DNA from: Blastopirellula marina | GTDB taxonomy: Bacteria; Planctomycetota; Phycisphaerae; Sedimentisphaerales; UBA12454 | Length of the DNA stretch: 32,110 nucleotides | Reading direction: 5' to 3' | Assembly: GCA_020721975.1 (NCBI GenBank) | Contig: DYLR01000006.1 | Coordinates: forward strand, 1 to 32,110 | Shown: piece by piece, positions 6,938 to 15,257 of the stretch | Position numbering within the stretch: position 1 is the stretch's first letter | Layout: every line of letters starts with the position of its first letter | Made by a program: the position numbers and the translations under genes | The notes under the pieces: generated by a model | The model's database searches: none | What the model was told of the DNA's origin: nothing | The model's input: the letters and a program-made list of their open reading frames with translations, nothing else

Positions 6938-9637
6938 GTGTTTTCAGCCGGACAGATACGACAGCAGTTTATAGATTTCTTTGTAAATCAGGGCCATAAG
7001 TTTGTGCCGAGTTCGCCGACCGTGCCGCCGGACGACCCGACGCTGCTTTTTGCAAATGCCGGGATGAACCAGTTCAAGGATATTTTCCTCGGCACAGGCT
7101 CTCGCGATTATAAACGCGCGGTCAACAGCCAAAAATGCATCCGTGCCGGCGGCAAACACAACGACCTCGAGGATGTCGGCACAGACACCTATCACCACAC
7201 GTTTTTTGAAATGCTCGGCAACTGGTCTTTCGGCGATTATTTCAAGACCGAGGCGATTGAATGGGCGTGGAAACTGCTTGTTGAGGTTTGGAAACTCGAC
7301 CCGGGGCGGCTGCATGCCACATATTTCGAGGGCGACAGAGAAGAAAATCTCCAGCCGGATTTTGAGTCTCGGCAGATTTGGATGAAATATCTGCCGGTCG
7401 AGCATATTCATCCGGGCAGCAAAAAGGACAACTTCTGGGAAATGGGCGAAACCGGTCCGTGCGGACCATGCTCGGAAATACATTACGACGGTACGGACGA
7501 TTTTTCCGGCTCATCGCTTGTCAATACAGGTTCGCCGAAGGTGATTGAAATCTGGAATCTTGTTTTTATTCAGTTTAATCGCAACGGAGAAGGAAAACTA
7601 TCGCCGCTGCCGGCAAAACATGTCGATACGGGGATGGGGCTTGAGCGCATTGTGCGAATACTTCAGGGCAAAGATTCCAATTATGATACCGATTTGTTTG
7701 CGCCGATTATCGCGGCAATTGAAAAAATCAGCGGCAAAAAATATAACGGCACATTAAACGAGAAAAAAGATGCTGCATTTCGCGTTATTGCAGACCATAT
7801 CCGCACTTTAACCTTTGCAATAACCGACGGCGGCGTGCCGAGCAATGAAGGCCGGGGATATGTAATTCGCAGAATATTACGGCGGGCCTGCCGCTTCGGC
7901 AGAGTGCTTGATATGCACCAGCCGTTTATGGCAAAACTTGTGCCGGTGGTTATAGAGCAAATGGGCGAGGCATTTGGCGAAATCAAAAAGAGCAGGGATT
8001 TTCTATGCGCAGCGCTTACCGCCGAGGAAGAATCGTTTAACCGTACGCTCGACCGAGGAATTGAAATTTTCAACAGCGCCGCCGAAAAGGCGACCGGCAA
8101 AACTATTTTCGGCGACGACGCCTTCGCACTTTACGACACTTACGGTTTTCCGCTCGATTTGACGCAGCTTATGGCGCGAGAACGCGGGATGAGCGTTGAT
8201 GTTAAAAAATTTGAGCAGCTCATGGAAGCCCAGCGCAGCCGGGCTCGCGGCGCAAAAAAGGAACTCTCGCTTGCTGCGCTTATTTCGGGCGTAACACCCC
8301 CGGCCACCGATGACGGTCAAAAATATCTGACGGATTCATCTGCGGCAAAGGTGATAGGTTTTGTTGACAGGCAGGGCTATAAAGACAAAGGAACGCTCAC
8401 AGAGAAAAACGAACAGGCCGCAATAATACTCGACAAGACCTGTTTCTACGCCGAATCCGGCGGCCAAACAGGCGATTGCGGTATAATTGAAGGCAAGGCC
8501 GGTACGTTCAGCGTGGAAAATACCGAAAAGGCAGGCAACTGCATTTTACACTGCGGAAAAATTGTTTCGGGAACAATATCGGTTGGTGATGATGTATGTG
8601 CTAAAGTTGACTCTGGCCGACAGTCGAGCAGGAAGAATCACACGGCTACGCATCTTTTACAGTGGGCGTTGATAGAAACGCTCGGCAATTCAGTGCGTCA
8701 GCAGGGGTCACTTGTCTGCCCGGATTATCTGCGGTTTGATTTTACCTGCCCCCGTGCGTTAACTCCGCAGGAAGTCAAACGTGTTGAACATCTTGTCAAT
8801 GAAAAGATACATGCGAATCTGCCGGTGGCCTGGGCGGTAATGCCGATTGACAAGGCTCGAAAGCTCGCAGCGCATGCGCTGTTCAATGAAAAATATGGCG
8901 ATGTAGTTCGCGTGATTGCAATAGGCGCTGAAAGTGAGGAAAAGCTGCACGAGGCCTTCAGCAGGGAATTCTGCGGCGGTACGCACGTTGAAAATACCGG
9001 CCAAATCGGCGGATTTAAGATAATTAAAGAGGAAAGCATTTCATCAGGCGTGCGAAGAATAACTGCGATTACCGGATATGCTCTGCAGGCCTGGTTTGCT
9101 CAGCGCAGCGAAATTATTGACGATATTTGCGAACAGCTCAAGACAAGGCCGGAGGAAATTTCTGTACGAATCGGCAAGCTCATCGAGGAAAATAAAAAAC
9201 TTGCCAAAGATATAAAGTCGGTCAAAAAAGGCGGCGGCACAGATGCTGTTTCTCAGGCGGCAGAACTTCTGGCAAAGTCTGAAAAAATTGGGTCAACCGC
9301 AATAATCATCGGCAGACTTAATAATGCTTCGGATGAAGATGTGCGCGGTGCGATAGATATGCTCCGCAAAAAAGCGACATCTGCGGCAATTGTACTCGGC
9401 ACGGCAGCGGGCGACGACAAGGTGATGCTCTTTGCCGGAATGACGGACGATTTGGTTAAGAAGGGTTTAAGTGCGGGAGAAATTGTAAAGCAGATTGCAC
9501 CGGTTGTCGGCGGAGGCGGAGGCGGCAGGCCCAATATGGCTCAGGCCGGCGGCAAAAACGCAGCCAAACTTGACGAATCGCTGAGAAAAGCCGGCGAAAT
9601 TATTAAAGGCAAGTTAAAAGAATCTCCGGCAAAATGA
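6938..9637 (+). CDS. alaS: Alanyl-tRNA synthetase
   Basis: Class II synthetase that charges tRNA-Ala and edits Ser/Gly mischarging. It opens with FSAGQIRQQFIDFF, the usual start. It shows the class II core (NAGMNQFKDIFLG, RAVNSQKCIRAGGKHNDLEDVG) and the editing/zinc site (HTATH and CGGTHVENTG). The Gly-rich C-terminal motif GGGGGGRPNMAQAGG is also present. GTG 6938 with AAAGGG seven bases before it is the preferred start, giving 899 residues. A TTG at 6881 or ATG at 6920 would add residues translated from the repeat arm (MPLIFDIWFLIFD), which are not part of the family. The gene follows recA, with an inserted repeat element between them. Confidence 0.97.
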   Translation: MFSAGQIRQQFIDFFVNQGHKFVPSSPTVPPDDPTLLFANAGMNQFKDIFLGTGSRDYKRAVNSQKCIRAGGKHNDLEDVGTDTYHHTFFEMLGNWSFGDYFKTEAIEWAWKLLVEVWKLDPGRLHATYFEGDREENLQPDFESRQIWMKYLPVEHIHPGSKKDNFWEMGETGPCGPCSEIHYDGTDDFSGSSLVNTGSPKVIEIWNLVFIQFNRNGEGKLSPLPAKHVDTGMGLERIVRILQGKDSNYDTDLFAPIIAAIEKISGKKYNGTLNEKKDAAFRVIADHIRTLTFAITDGGVPSNEGRGYVIRRILRRACRFGRVLDMHQPFMAKLVPVVIEQMGEAFGEIKKSRDFLCAALTAEEESFNRTLDRGIEIFNSAAEKATGKTIFGDDAFALYDTYGFPLDLTQLMARERGMSVDVKKFEQLMEAQRSRARGAKKELSLAALISGVTPPATDDGQKYLTDSSAAKVIGFVDRQGYKDKGTLTEKNEQAAIILDKTCFYAESGGQTGDCGIIEGKAGTFSVENTEKAGNCILHCGKIVSGTISVGDDVCAKVDSGRQSSRKNHTATHLLQWALIETLGNSVRQQGSLVCPDYLRFDFTCPRALTPQEVKRVEHLVNEKIHANLPVAWAVMPIDKARKLAAHALFNEKYGDVVRVIAIGAESEEKLHEAFSREFCGGTHVENTGQIGGFKIIKEESISSGVRRITAITGYALQAWFAQRSEIIDDICEQLKTRPEEISVRIGKLIEENKKLAKDIKSVKKGGGTDAVSQAAELLAKSEKIGSTAIIIGRLNNASDEDVRGAIDMLRKKATSAAIVLGTAAGDDKVMLFAGMTDDLVKKGLSAGEIVKQIAPVVGGGGGGRPNMAQAGGKNAAKLDESLRKAGEIIKGKLKESPAK

Positions 9638-9827
9638 AATAATGATTTGATTTTGGCTTTCCTGTAAAGACAGAATTCCAAAATACCTGCCAAAATAACC
9701 GCTCAAAACTTGGTCTGCAATTTCATCTTGCATACAGCTTTCCAAAGTTTATTCGCGCTGTAATATGAGTTAGATATATAATATCCGGTGTGGCACAGGT
9801 ACTGTTATACGAGATGGCATTGTAGAG

Positions 9828-10820
9828 TTAGAACTGTCTGAGGAATCGCAGGTCGTTTTCAAACAGCATACGAATATCGGGTATGCTGTATTTTCGCATT
9901 GCAAGCCGTTCTATGCCGAAACCGAACGCCCAGCCGGTATATTTTTCACTGTCAATGCCGACCGCATTAAATACATTCGGGTCAACCATTCCGCAGCCGC
10001 CTATTTCCATCCACCCGTCCGATTCGTCCCTGTCTTGCCAAAGAATATCGACTTCCGCGCTTGGTTCGGTGAACGGGAAAAAGCTCGGCCTGAAACGCCA
10101 TTTTGTATCCGGGCCGAAAAAGGCATGCATAAACTGGTCGATGCTTGTGCGCAAATCAACCATGCTTACGCCTTCATCGACAACAAGCGCTTCAATCTGG
10201 TGAAACATAAACATGTGTCTGGCGTCAACGGTATCGGGGCGATAAACACGTCCCGGCGCAACGACGCGAATCGGCGGTTTACGGCTTTCCATTACGCGAA
10301 TCTGAATTGTCGAGGTCTGGCTGCGAAGCAGGGTTTTTTCATCGATATAAAAATTATCGGCAGGGTCGCGAGCGGGATGTTCCGGCGGTATATTTAAGGC
10401 CACAAAATTGTGCCATTCGTCTTCGACCTCCGGGCCGTAAGCTATCGAAAAACCCATACGCGCGAATATTTCTATCAGTTCATTTATAGTTTTTGTAATA
10501 ATATGATGCGCACCAATATCGATTGGCTCGCCCGGCAGGGTAACATCAACCAAATTTTGGATTTTGGATTTTGGATTTTGGATTGAAGACTGTGCTTGTT
10601 CAAACGCCTCGGTTATCTGCTGCTTTATGGAGTTGGCAAGCCGGCCGGCATCCTTGCGCTGCTCCGGAGGAGCCGAGCCGACCATGCCGAGCATCTGTGT
10701 GATACTGCCTTTGCGGGACAGGTACTTTATGCGGAATTCCTCGAGCTGCCGGGCATCCCGCACATCTTTAAGCTCTTTGAGAGCCTGTTCGCCAATCTGT
10801 TGAAACTGATTGATATCCAT
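9828..10820 (-). CDS. pheS: Phenylalanyl-tRNA synthetase alpha subunit
   Basis: Catalytic subunit of the alpha2-beta2 enzyme that charges tRNA-Phe. The N-terminal coiled coil (about 1-80) precedes the class II core, with DVTLPGEP at about 92-99, the FHQIEAL segment and the C-terminal motif FGFGIERLAMRKY. At 330 residues the length is standard. Residues 80-90 (IQNPKSKIQNL), in the linker between the two domains, are encoded by a heptad repeat tract (10554-10588). It lies 11 bases after rplT on the same strand. pheT is not next to it: the downstream 188 bases toward alaS are non-coding and I see nothing distinctive in them. No clear ribosome binding site precedes ATG 10820, suggesting coupling to rplT. 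Confidence 0.96.
   Translation of the reverse strand: MDINQFQQIGEQALKELKDVRDARQLEEFRIKYLSRKGSITQMLGMVGSAPPEQRKDAGRLANSIKQQITEAFEQAQSSIQNPKSKIQNLVDVTLPGEPIDIGAHHIITKTINELIEIFARMGFSIAYGPEVEDEWHNFVALNIPPEHPARDPADNFYIDEKTLLRSQTSTIQIRVMESRKPPIRVVAPGRVYRPDTVDARHMFMFHQIEALVVDEGVSMVDLRTSIDQFMHAFFGPDTKWRFRPSFFPFTEPSAEVDILWQDRDESDGWMEIGGCGMVDPNVFNAVGIDSEKYTGWAFGFGIERLAMRKYSIPDIRMLFENDLRFLRQF
10554..10588. repeat. Heptad repeat tract inside pheS
   Basis: About four and a half units of ATTTTGG in tandem, within the coding sequence. The period of 7 is not a multiple of 3, so successive units are read in different frames and give IQNPKSKIQNL. The same units occur in non-coding spacers at 11316-11376 and 31496-31527. 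Confidence 0.85.
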
Positions 10821-10831
10821 ATAAACAGGCG

Positions 10832-11191
10832 TTATATTTTCATCGCTTGTTTTACCCTGTCAATAATCAGGTCAAACGCAGCAGCATCGGCAATGGCTAT
10901 TTCACTAAGCATCTTGCGGTTAAGAAGTATATTGGCCTTTTTCAATCCGTTGATAAGCCGGCTGTAATTGAGACCTCTTTCCCTGCATGCAGCGCTGAGA
11001 CGAACAATCCACATTGCACGGAATTGACGCTTCTTGCGTTTTCTGCCGATACGCGAATAGACAAGTCCGCTGGTTACGGCCTCTTTGGCCTGTCTGTAAT
11101 TTCTGCTTGCCGAACCCCTGCGGCCGCGGGCGTTTTTAAGTACCTTTTTGTGGGATTGACGTGTAGCTGAACCTTTTCTGACTCTTGGCAT
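10832..11191 (-). CDS. rplT: 50S ribosomal protein L20 (bL20)
   Basis: Binds 23S rRNA early in assembly of the large subunit. The 119-residue sequence is canonical: MPRVRKGSATRQSHKKVLK, then FRAMWIVRLSAACRERGLNYSRLI, a typical bL20 centre. The ribosome binding site GAAAGGAAAG (minus strand) precedes the ATG. It is second in rpmI-rplT-pheS. In several bacteria L20 represses its own operon by binding a leader structure; a hairpin in the 183-base gap upstream of this gene is a possible site. Confidence 0.98.
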   Translation of the reverse strand: MPRVRKGSATRQSHKKVLKNARGRRGSASRNYRQAKEAVTSGLVYSRIGRKRKKRQFRAMWIVRLSAACRERGLNYSRLINGLKKANILLNRKMLSEIAIADAAAFDLIIDRVKQAMKI

Positions 11192-11254
11192 TGAGCTTTC
11201 CTTTCTATGATTTAAGTTATAGTTTGTAAAATTCGCCGATATGAAACCGGCGAT

Positions 11255-11273
11255 GGGTCGAACTTTTCAACCC
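11255..11273 (-). promoter_or_regulatory. Hairpin in the rpmI-rplT spacer
   Basis: Read on the minus strand, GGGTTGAA, a three-base loop AAG and TTCGACCC form an 8-bp stem with one G-U pair. It lies in the transcribed gap between the two ribosomal protein genes, about 65 bases before rplT. It has no following T-run, so it is not a simple terminator. A role as L20 target or processing site is conjecture. Confidence 0.35.
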
Positions 11274-11315
11274 GTCAGGTCCGCTGCGGCAGCTCATAAG
11301 CCGGCGAACACTCTC

Positions 11316-11376
11316 GATTTTGGATTTTAGATTTTGGATTACAGATTACGGATTACGGATTTTAGATTACAGATTT
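11316..11376. repeat. Heptad repeat tract abutting the rpmI stop codon
   Basis: About eight degenerate 7-base units (GATTTTG, GATTTTA, GATTACA, GATTACG) fill the spacer and run into the stop codon of rpmI. The sequence would be transcribed as part of the rpmI-rplT message. Confidence 0.8.
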
Positions 11377-11569
11377 ACTCGCCGAGCAGTTCCCTTGTAC
11401 GCTTGAGAAAAACATTATCAACAAGGGCCGGATTTGTAAGGCGACGGCGATGCTTGGCGCTCTTGCCGCTCATCAAATGACCTGTGCCGGCACAATGACG
11501 CACGACCTTGCCGGTCGCTGTAACTTTAACACGTTTTTTTAGGCCCTTATGGGTCTTCTGCTTGGGCAT
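11375..11569 (-). CDS. rpmI: 50S ribosomal protein L35 (bL35)
   Basis: A 64-residue basic protein of the large ribosomal subunit. MPKQKTHKGLKKRVKVTATGKV and SAKHRRRL are family hallmarks. AAAGGA lies just before the ATG on the minus strand. It heads the rpmI-rplT-pheS unit. The usual upstream partner infC is absent, and a strong promoter lies 55-83 bases upstream instead. The stop codon lies at the edge of a heptad repeat tract. Confidence 0.97.
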   Translation of the reverse strand: MPKQKTHKGLKKRVKVTATGKVVRHCAGTGHLMSGKSAKHRRRLTNPALVDNVFLKRTRELLGE

Positions 11570-11623
11570 AATTTATCCTTTTCTTTAAGACCTTTGCTGT
11601 CGTCAATTAAAATAGGATTTAGC

Positions 11624-11652
11624 ATTATACTGCCCTGACATATCCGAGTCAA
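11624..11652 (-). promoter_or_regulatory. Strong sigma-70-type promoter of rpmI-rplT-pheS
   Basis: On the minus strand TTGACT (11652-11647) and a perfect TATAAT (11629-11624) are separated by exactly 17 bases. Transcription would begin near 11617, leaving a leader of about 48 bases before rpmI. Confidence 0.7.
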
Positions 11653-11699
11653 TAGCGGCTGCAAAATTCGTCTGCCTGTACGGCAATCCTGTAAAAAAA

Positions 11700-12359
11700 T
11701 TGACAGCTTTGTTATCGACTTTGCCGCAGGCGTTGATTATAATGCTGATTGGAAATATACGCAACTGGATTGGCGTGGAGGGGCTCAGTTATCTTTATAT
11801 TGACGATGAGGCGCTGTTTGATGAAATTATAGGGGTCAATGCCGACCTGTCTGTTCAATGTGTCAGGACGGCGCTTGAAAGCGGCGCAAAATTTGATTTC
11901 GCTCATTTCTGGGAGGATATTTGTTACAAAAACGGCCCGCTCGTATCGCCATCGGTGTTTGAACGGAAGATAGTACCGCACTACAAACGCATCACCGATA
12001 TTGTGCGAAGCTACGGAATAAATATCGTTTCGCTTGACTGCGACGGAATGATAGATTCACTTATAGGCACGTGGGTTAATAACGGAGTGAACACGATGTT
12101 CCCCATCGAGGTCGGCACATGGAACGCCGAGATACGCCCGTGGCGGGAAAAGTACGGCAGGGAATTGCGGGGCGTCGGCGGTATGAACAAGACGGTTTTT
12201 GCGAGGGACAAATCTGCTGTCGATGCTGAGATTGACAAGCTGTGCCCCCTGGTTGAGCTGGGCGGATATATTCCATGCCCGGATCATCGAATTGCGCCGG
12301 ATGCCGAATGGGATAACGTGAAATATTACTGCGACCGGATGCGAAAGGTTTTCGGTTAA
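11700..12359 (+). pseudogene. 5'-truncated uroporphyrinogen decarboxylase-like (MtaA/CmuA-type) protein
   Basis: The 219-residue frame matches only the C-terminal part of the uroporphyrinogen-decarboxylase superfamily in its methyltransferase-like branch: RNWIGVEGLSYLYIDDEALFDEI, FDFAHFWEDICYKNGPLVSP, LDCDGMIDSLIGTWVNNGVNTMFPIEVG and GGYIPCPDHRIAPD. Full members have about 340-400 residues, so the N-terminal half of the barrel is missing. The frame upstream of about residue 15 shows no family resemblance, no ribosome binding site is present, and the start region overlaps the rpmI promoter. It ends convergently with the symporter gene, the two stop codons sharing TTAA. A shortened functional protein is unlikely but not excluded. 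Confidence 0.7.
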
Positions 12360-14419
12360 TTTTCTTCGGGCTGCTGCAGCGTATTGCTCCCGTTACTTCC
12401 GGCTCGCACGGCAAGATAAAAACACCATACAAGCCCTGCGATTATCAACAATGATACACCGCCGAGCATAATATATGAAACGCCTTTGAGAGTCTGTTCA
12501 ACTTCGCTTACAGCCGGTATTTTTGCTTTGCCTGTCAACTGCACAAGCATTACTGCAATAATGGTGCTTAAAACCATTATCGACAATACACCGCTCCATC
12601 GGGCGATGCTGCTTGGAATGGCATTTGCCGCATAAGCGCGGTCCATCGCAAAATTACCCGCAATTATGCCTGCAGTGACTGCCAAAACTGATGCGACAAT
12701 CATTGCCCATTTAACCTGTGCATGCACGGCCATAGACGGCAGATTCAATGCGGCAGCAAACAGCAGAACGCTCAATATTGCCATTGCCAAAGACGCTATG
12801 CCTACCAGCCTTTCGGTTTTTCGCTGCACAGATTTCCGGGTTGTCTTATCTTCCGGCTGCAGATAAGGACTGCGATGTGCACTTGTTAGAACCGCAAGAA
12901 TCGGACATATCGCCATAATAGCCATTCCCACACAGTGCGGCAGATTCACAGAACCGTCTTTCTGAATAAAAAAGCCCAGTATCCCGCCGCCTGAAACAAA
13001 GAAATCGTCGATAATATTCCACACAAAAAGCGAACCAAGCACCACGGGAATGAAAATTCTAACAGCATAGTTCCACCATTTTCCCAGCCGCCAGTCGCTG
13101 CGGTTATTGGCGTGCAGCCGCAGGGTATCAATATTATATGCCCAGCTCAGCACGACCGCCTCAAGCAGTCCCATGAAAGTAATGCCCCATGTGCCGTTGA
13201 CAAAAGTATCAACGGTGCCGAGCCAGTTCAGTCCGCCGCGAGTTATAAACAACATACCGCTGAATATCCCTATGGCGGTCATTGCCGGCAGAACTATCGA
13301 GCGTTTCCAGCCGGTCTTGTCGATAATGGCGGCAAGGCACGACTCGGTTATGGAAAAGGCAGAATCAATGCCAAGCGTAACCAGCGCAATGAAGAATACC
13401 AAGCTGAACCAGTGAGCGTAAGGCAATTGCGCCAGGGCGTAAGGAAAGGCCACAAAAGCCAGCCCCGGCCCGCCCAGTGAAACTTTGGAAACCGGCACCG
13501 GCGAGCCTGCGGTCTGCGTAACGTGAGCCATAGCGCCAAGCGTTGCAAAAACCACTATGCCGCAAACCATACTCGTGGCAAAGTCGGACAAACATACGAT
13601 GACAGCATTGTTGTTGATGTCGCTTTTGCTGTGCAGAAAACTTGCGTATGTTATCATTACGCCGAATGCCAAACTAAGCGAAAAGAACACCTGTCCGAAG
13701 GCGACTCTCCATATAGCCGGACTTGCCAGTTGCGACCAGTCCGGGTTGAGAAAAAACGCAAGTCCCTGTGTGCTTCCCTTGAACGTAAGACCTCTAACCG
13801 CAAGAAGCAGCAGCATAAGCCACGGCAGCGGCACGGTAATCCAGACTATCCAGCCGACGAGTTTTACGCCGCGACAGATGCAAAGGTACATTGCAAGCCA
13901 TGTAATAACCAGCGGCCAGAACAGTTTCCAGTTTATCCCCCCAAGAGTATGGCTGCCGTTATACTGTAAATATTCCTTATAGAAGAAATCGCCTGCTCTG
14001 CCCACCCCTTCGATACCATGGCCGGACCATGGCAAAGCCGAGCCGGTAACAATGGCTTTTATGCTTATCCACAGAAAACTGAAGCACCACGCCAGCACTA
14101 CCGGATAGTACATAATAATCACAAATGAAAGCAGAATACCCCACCAGCCGACAAATTCCCATTTTTTGCCGACACGTCCGAATGCGTCGGGTGCGGCTTT
14201 CTGCGTGAAATGCCCGAGGCTGAATTCCAAAATCATCAGCGGTATGCCGACGACAAACATCGCCGCAATATATGGAATCAGGAACGCCGCTCCGCCGTAG
14301 TTATAAACCTTGAACGGAAAAGCCCACAAATTGCCCAGTCCGATTGCCGAGCCTATCGCAGCAAGCACAAAAGCCGCTCTGCCGCCCCAGTTCTCTCGCT
14401 GTTCCTCAAGTATTTCCAT
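12356..14419 (-). CDS. Sodium-dependent transporter, SNF/NSS family
   Basis: Sodium:neurotransmitter-symporter-type (LeuT-fold) permease of the inner membrane, importing an amino acid or amine with Na+. The opening GRAAFVLAAIGSAIGLGNLWAFPF is the classic TM1 with its unwound substrate/Na+ site. GVMITYASFL and GIDSAFSITES fit TM6-TM8 regions. At 687 residues it exceeds the usual 440-510. After TM12 a linker rich in charged residues (PEDKTTRKSVQRKTER) leads into about 150 further residues with four more hydrophobic segments. The start codon lies inside the last 14 bases of the amidohydrolase-like gene, so the two are translationally coupled and probably act on the same substrate, which cannot be named. 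Confidence 0.92.
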   Translation of the reverse strand: MEILEEQRENWGGRAAFVLAAIGSAIGLGNLWAFPFKVYNYGGAAFLIPYIAAMFVVGIPLMILEFSLGHFTQKAAPDAFGRVGKKWEFVGWWGILLSFVIIMYYPVVLAWCFSFLWISIKAIVTGSALPWSGHGIEGVGRAGDFFYKEYLQYNGSHTLGGINWKLFWPLVITWLAMYLCICRGVKLVGWIVWITVPLPWLMLLLLAVRGLTFKGSTQGLAFFLNPDWSQLASPAIWRVAFGQVFFSLSLAFGVMITYASFLHSKSDINNNAVIVCLSDFATSMVCGIVVFATLGAMAHVTQTAGSPVPVSKVSLGGPGLAFVAFPYALAQLPYAHWFSLVFFIALVTLGIDSAFSITESCLAAIIDKTGWKRSIVLPAMTAIGIFSGMLFITRGGLNWLGTVDTFVNGTWGITFMGLLEAVVLSWAYNIDTLRLHANNRSDWRLGKWWNYAVRIFIPVVLGSLFVWNIIDDFFVSGGGILGFFIQKDGSVNLPHCVGMAIMAICPILAVLTSAHRSPYLQPEDKTTRKSVQRKTERLVGIASLAMAILSVLLFAAALNLPSMAVHAQVKWAMIVASVLAVTAGIIAGNFAMDRAYAANAIPSSIARWSGVLSIMVLSTIIAVMLVQLTGKAKIPAVSEVEQTLKGVSYIMLGGVSLLIIAGLVWCFYLAVRAGSNGSNTLQQPEEN

Positions 14420-15194
14420 TTATTTTTTGCAGGTCAAACAACTTAATAACATCCCGTTCGATAAAAGACCGAATCTTTTCGCGAGGCGCCATAGGCAGAT
14501 TTGTATCAGCCATTATTTTGCCCAGGCCAAGCAGCGTTTCAATGCATACCTGAGCCTCTGCGTTCGGCCAGTCCGAACCGAACAGCAGTTTGTCCATAAC
14601 CCCGGCCTCATAAGCCGACATTAACGTTGTATAAGCCTGCCACAGCTTGTCCGGGTGAATTGTTAAAACGGAATAAACATTGGGCTGCTTGGCAAGCAGG
14701 CCGATGGTTTCGTCGATATAAGGCCGGCCCATCGAGCCGATAATTATTTTCAAATTCGGGAACGTTCGGGCGATTTCATAAAGCAGATAAGGTCTGCCGA
14801 ATTCAAAAGCGCCCTGTGCCGACAACTGCTGGGTCAGAGAAAAAAACACCGGAAATTTCAAAGACTCGGCAATCTGATAAAACTGCATTGCCCTGCTGTG
14901 AGCGGGATGAAAATTATCTATGCAGCAGTAAAGCACAAAACCGCTGAAACTGAATTTTTCTCGCATCTGCTCAACGGCCTGCTGCGAAATGTCGTCGCAG
15001 GTCGGATTGACGGCGCCAAAACCGAACATTTTGCCGTTCTGAGAACGGATATAATCGGAAAGCGTTTTATTGGCGTTTTTTTGACCCTGACAGGCAAGAA
15101 CAAAACAGCCGTCAACCGGCTCGGCGGCCACAAAATGATCAGTATTCACGCCGTTAATATCAGGGTTCAAACGTGTCTGACAATCAATAATCAT
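14406..15194 (-). CDS. Amidohydrolase-2-type TIM-barrel protein, metal ligands altered
   Basis: The 262-residue protein resembles amidohydrolase-related (ACMSD-like) enzymes. IIDCQTRLN stands where the first strand should be. A barrel strand FPNLKIIIGSMGRP and the final LLFGSDWPNAE, whose Asp is catalytic in the family, follow. The usual HxH of strand 1 is replaced (CQT) and the His of the HxG strand is Ser (GSMG), so metal binding in the normal way looks impossible. It may have a changed function or be a binding or regulatory protein. The N-terminus is also shorter than the usual 280-320-residue form. It overlaps the SNF symporter gene and lies 63 bases after the Ca2+ ATPase. Confidence 0.75.
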   Translation of the reverse strand: MIIDCQTRLNPDINGVNTDHFVAAEPVDGCFVLACQGQKNANKTLSDYIRSQNGKMFGFGAVNPTCDDISQQAVEQMREKFSFSGFVLYCCIDNFHPAHSRAMQFYQIAESLKFPVFFSLTQQLSAQGAFEFGRPYLLYEIARTFPNLKIIIGSMGRPYIDETIGLLAKQPNVYSVLTIHPDKLWQAYTTLMSAYEAGVMDKLLFGSDWPNAEAQVCIETLLGLGKIMADTNLPMAPREKIRSFIERDVIKLFDLQKINGNT

Positions 15195-15257
15195 TCAGCA
15201 ATTTATCCACAAACAGGTTATATAACTTTTTAAATCGTTAATTACGCTGTAGTAATG

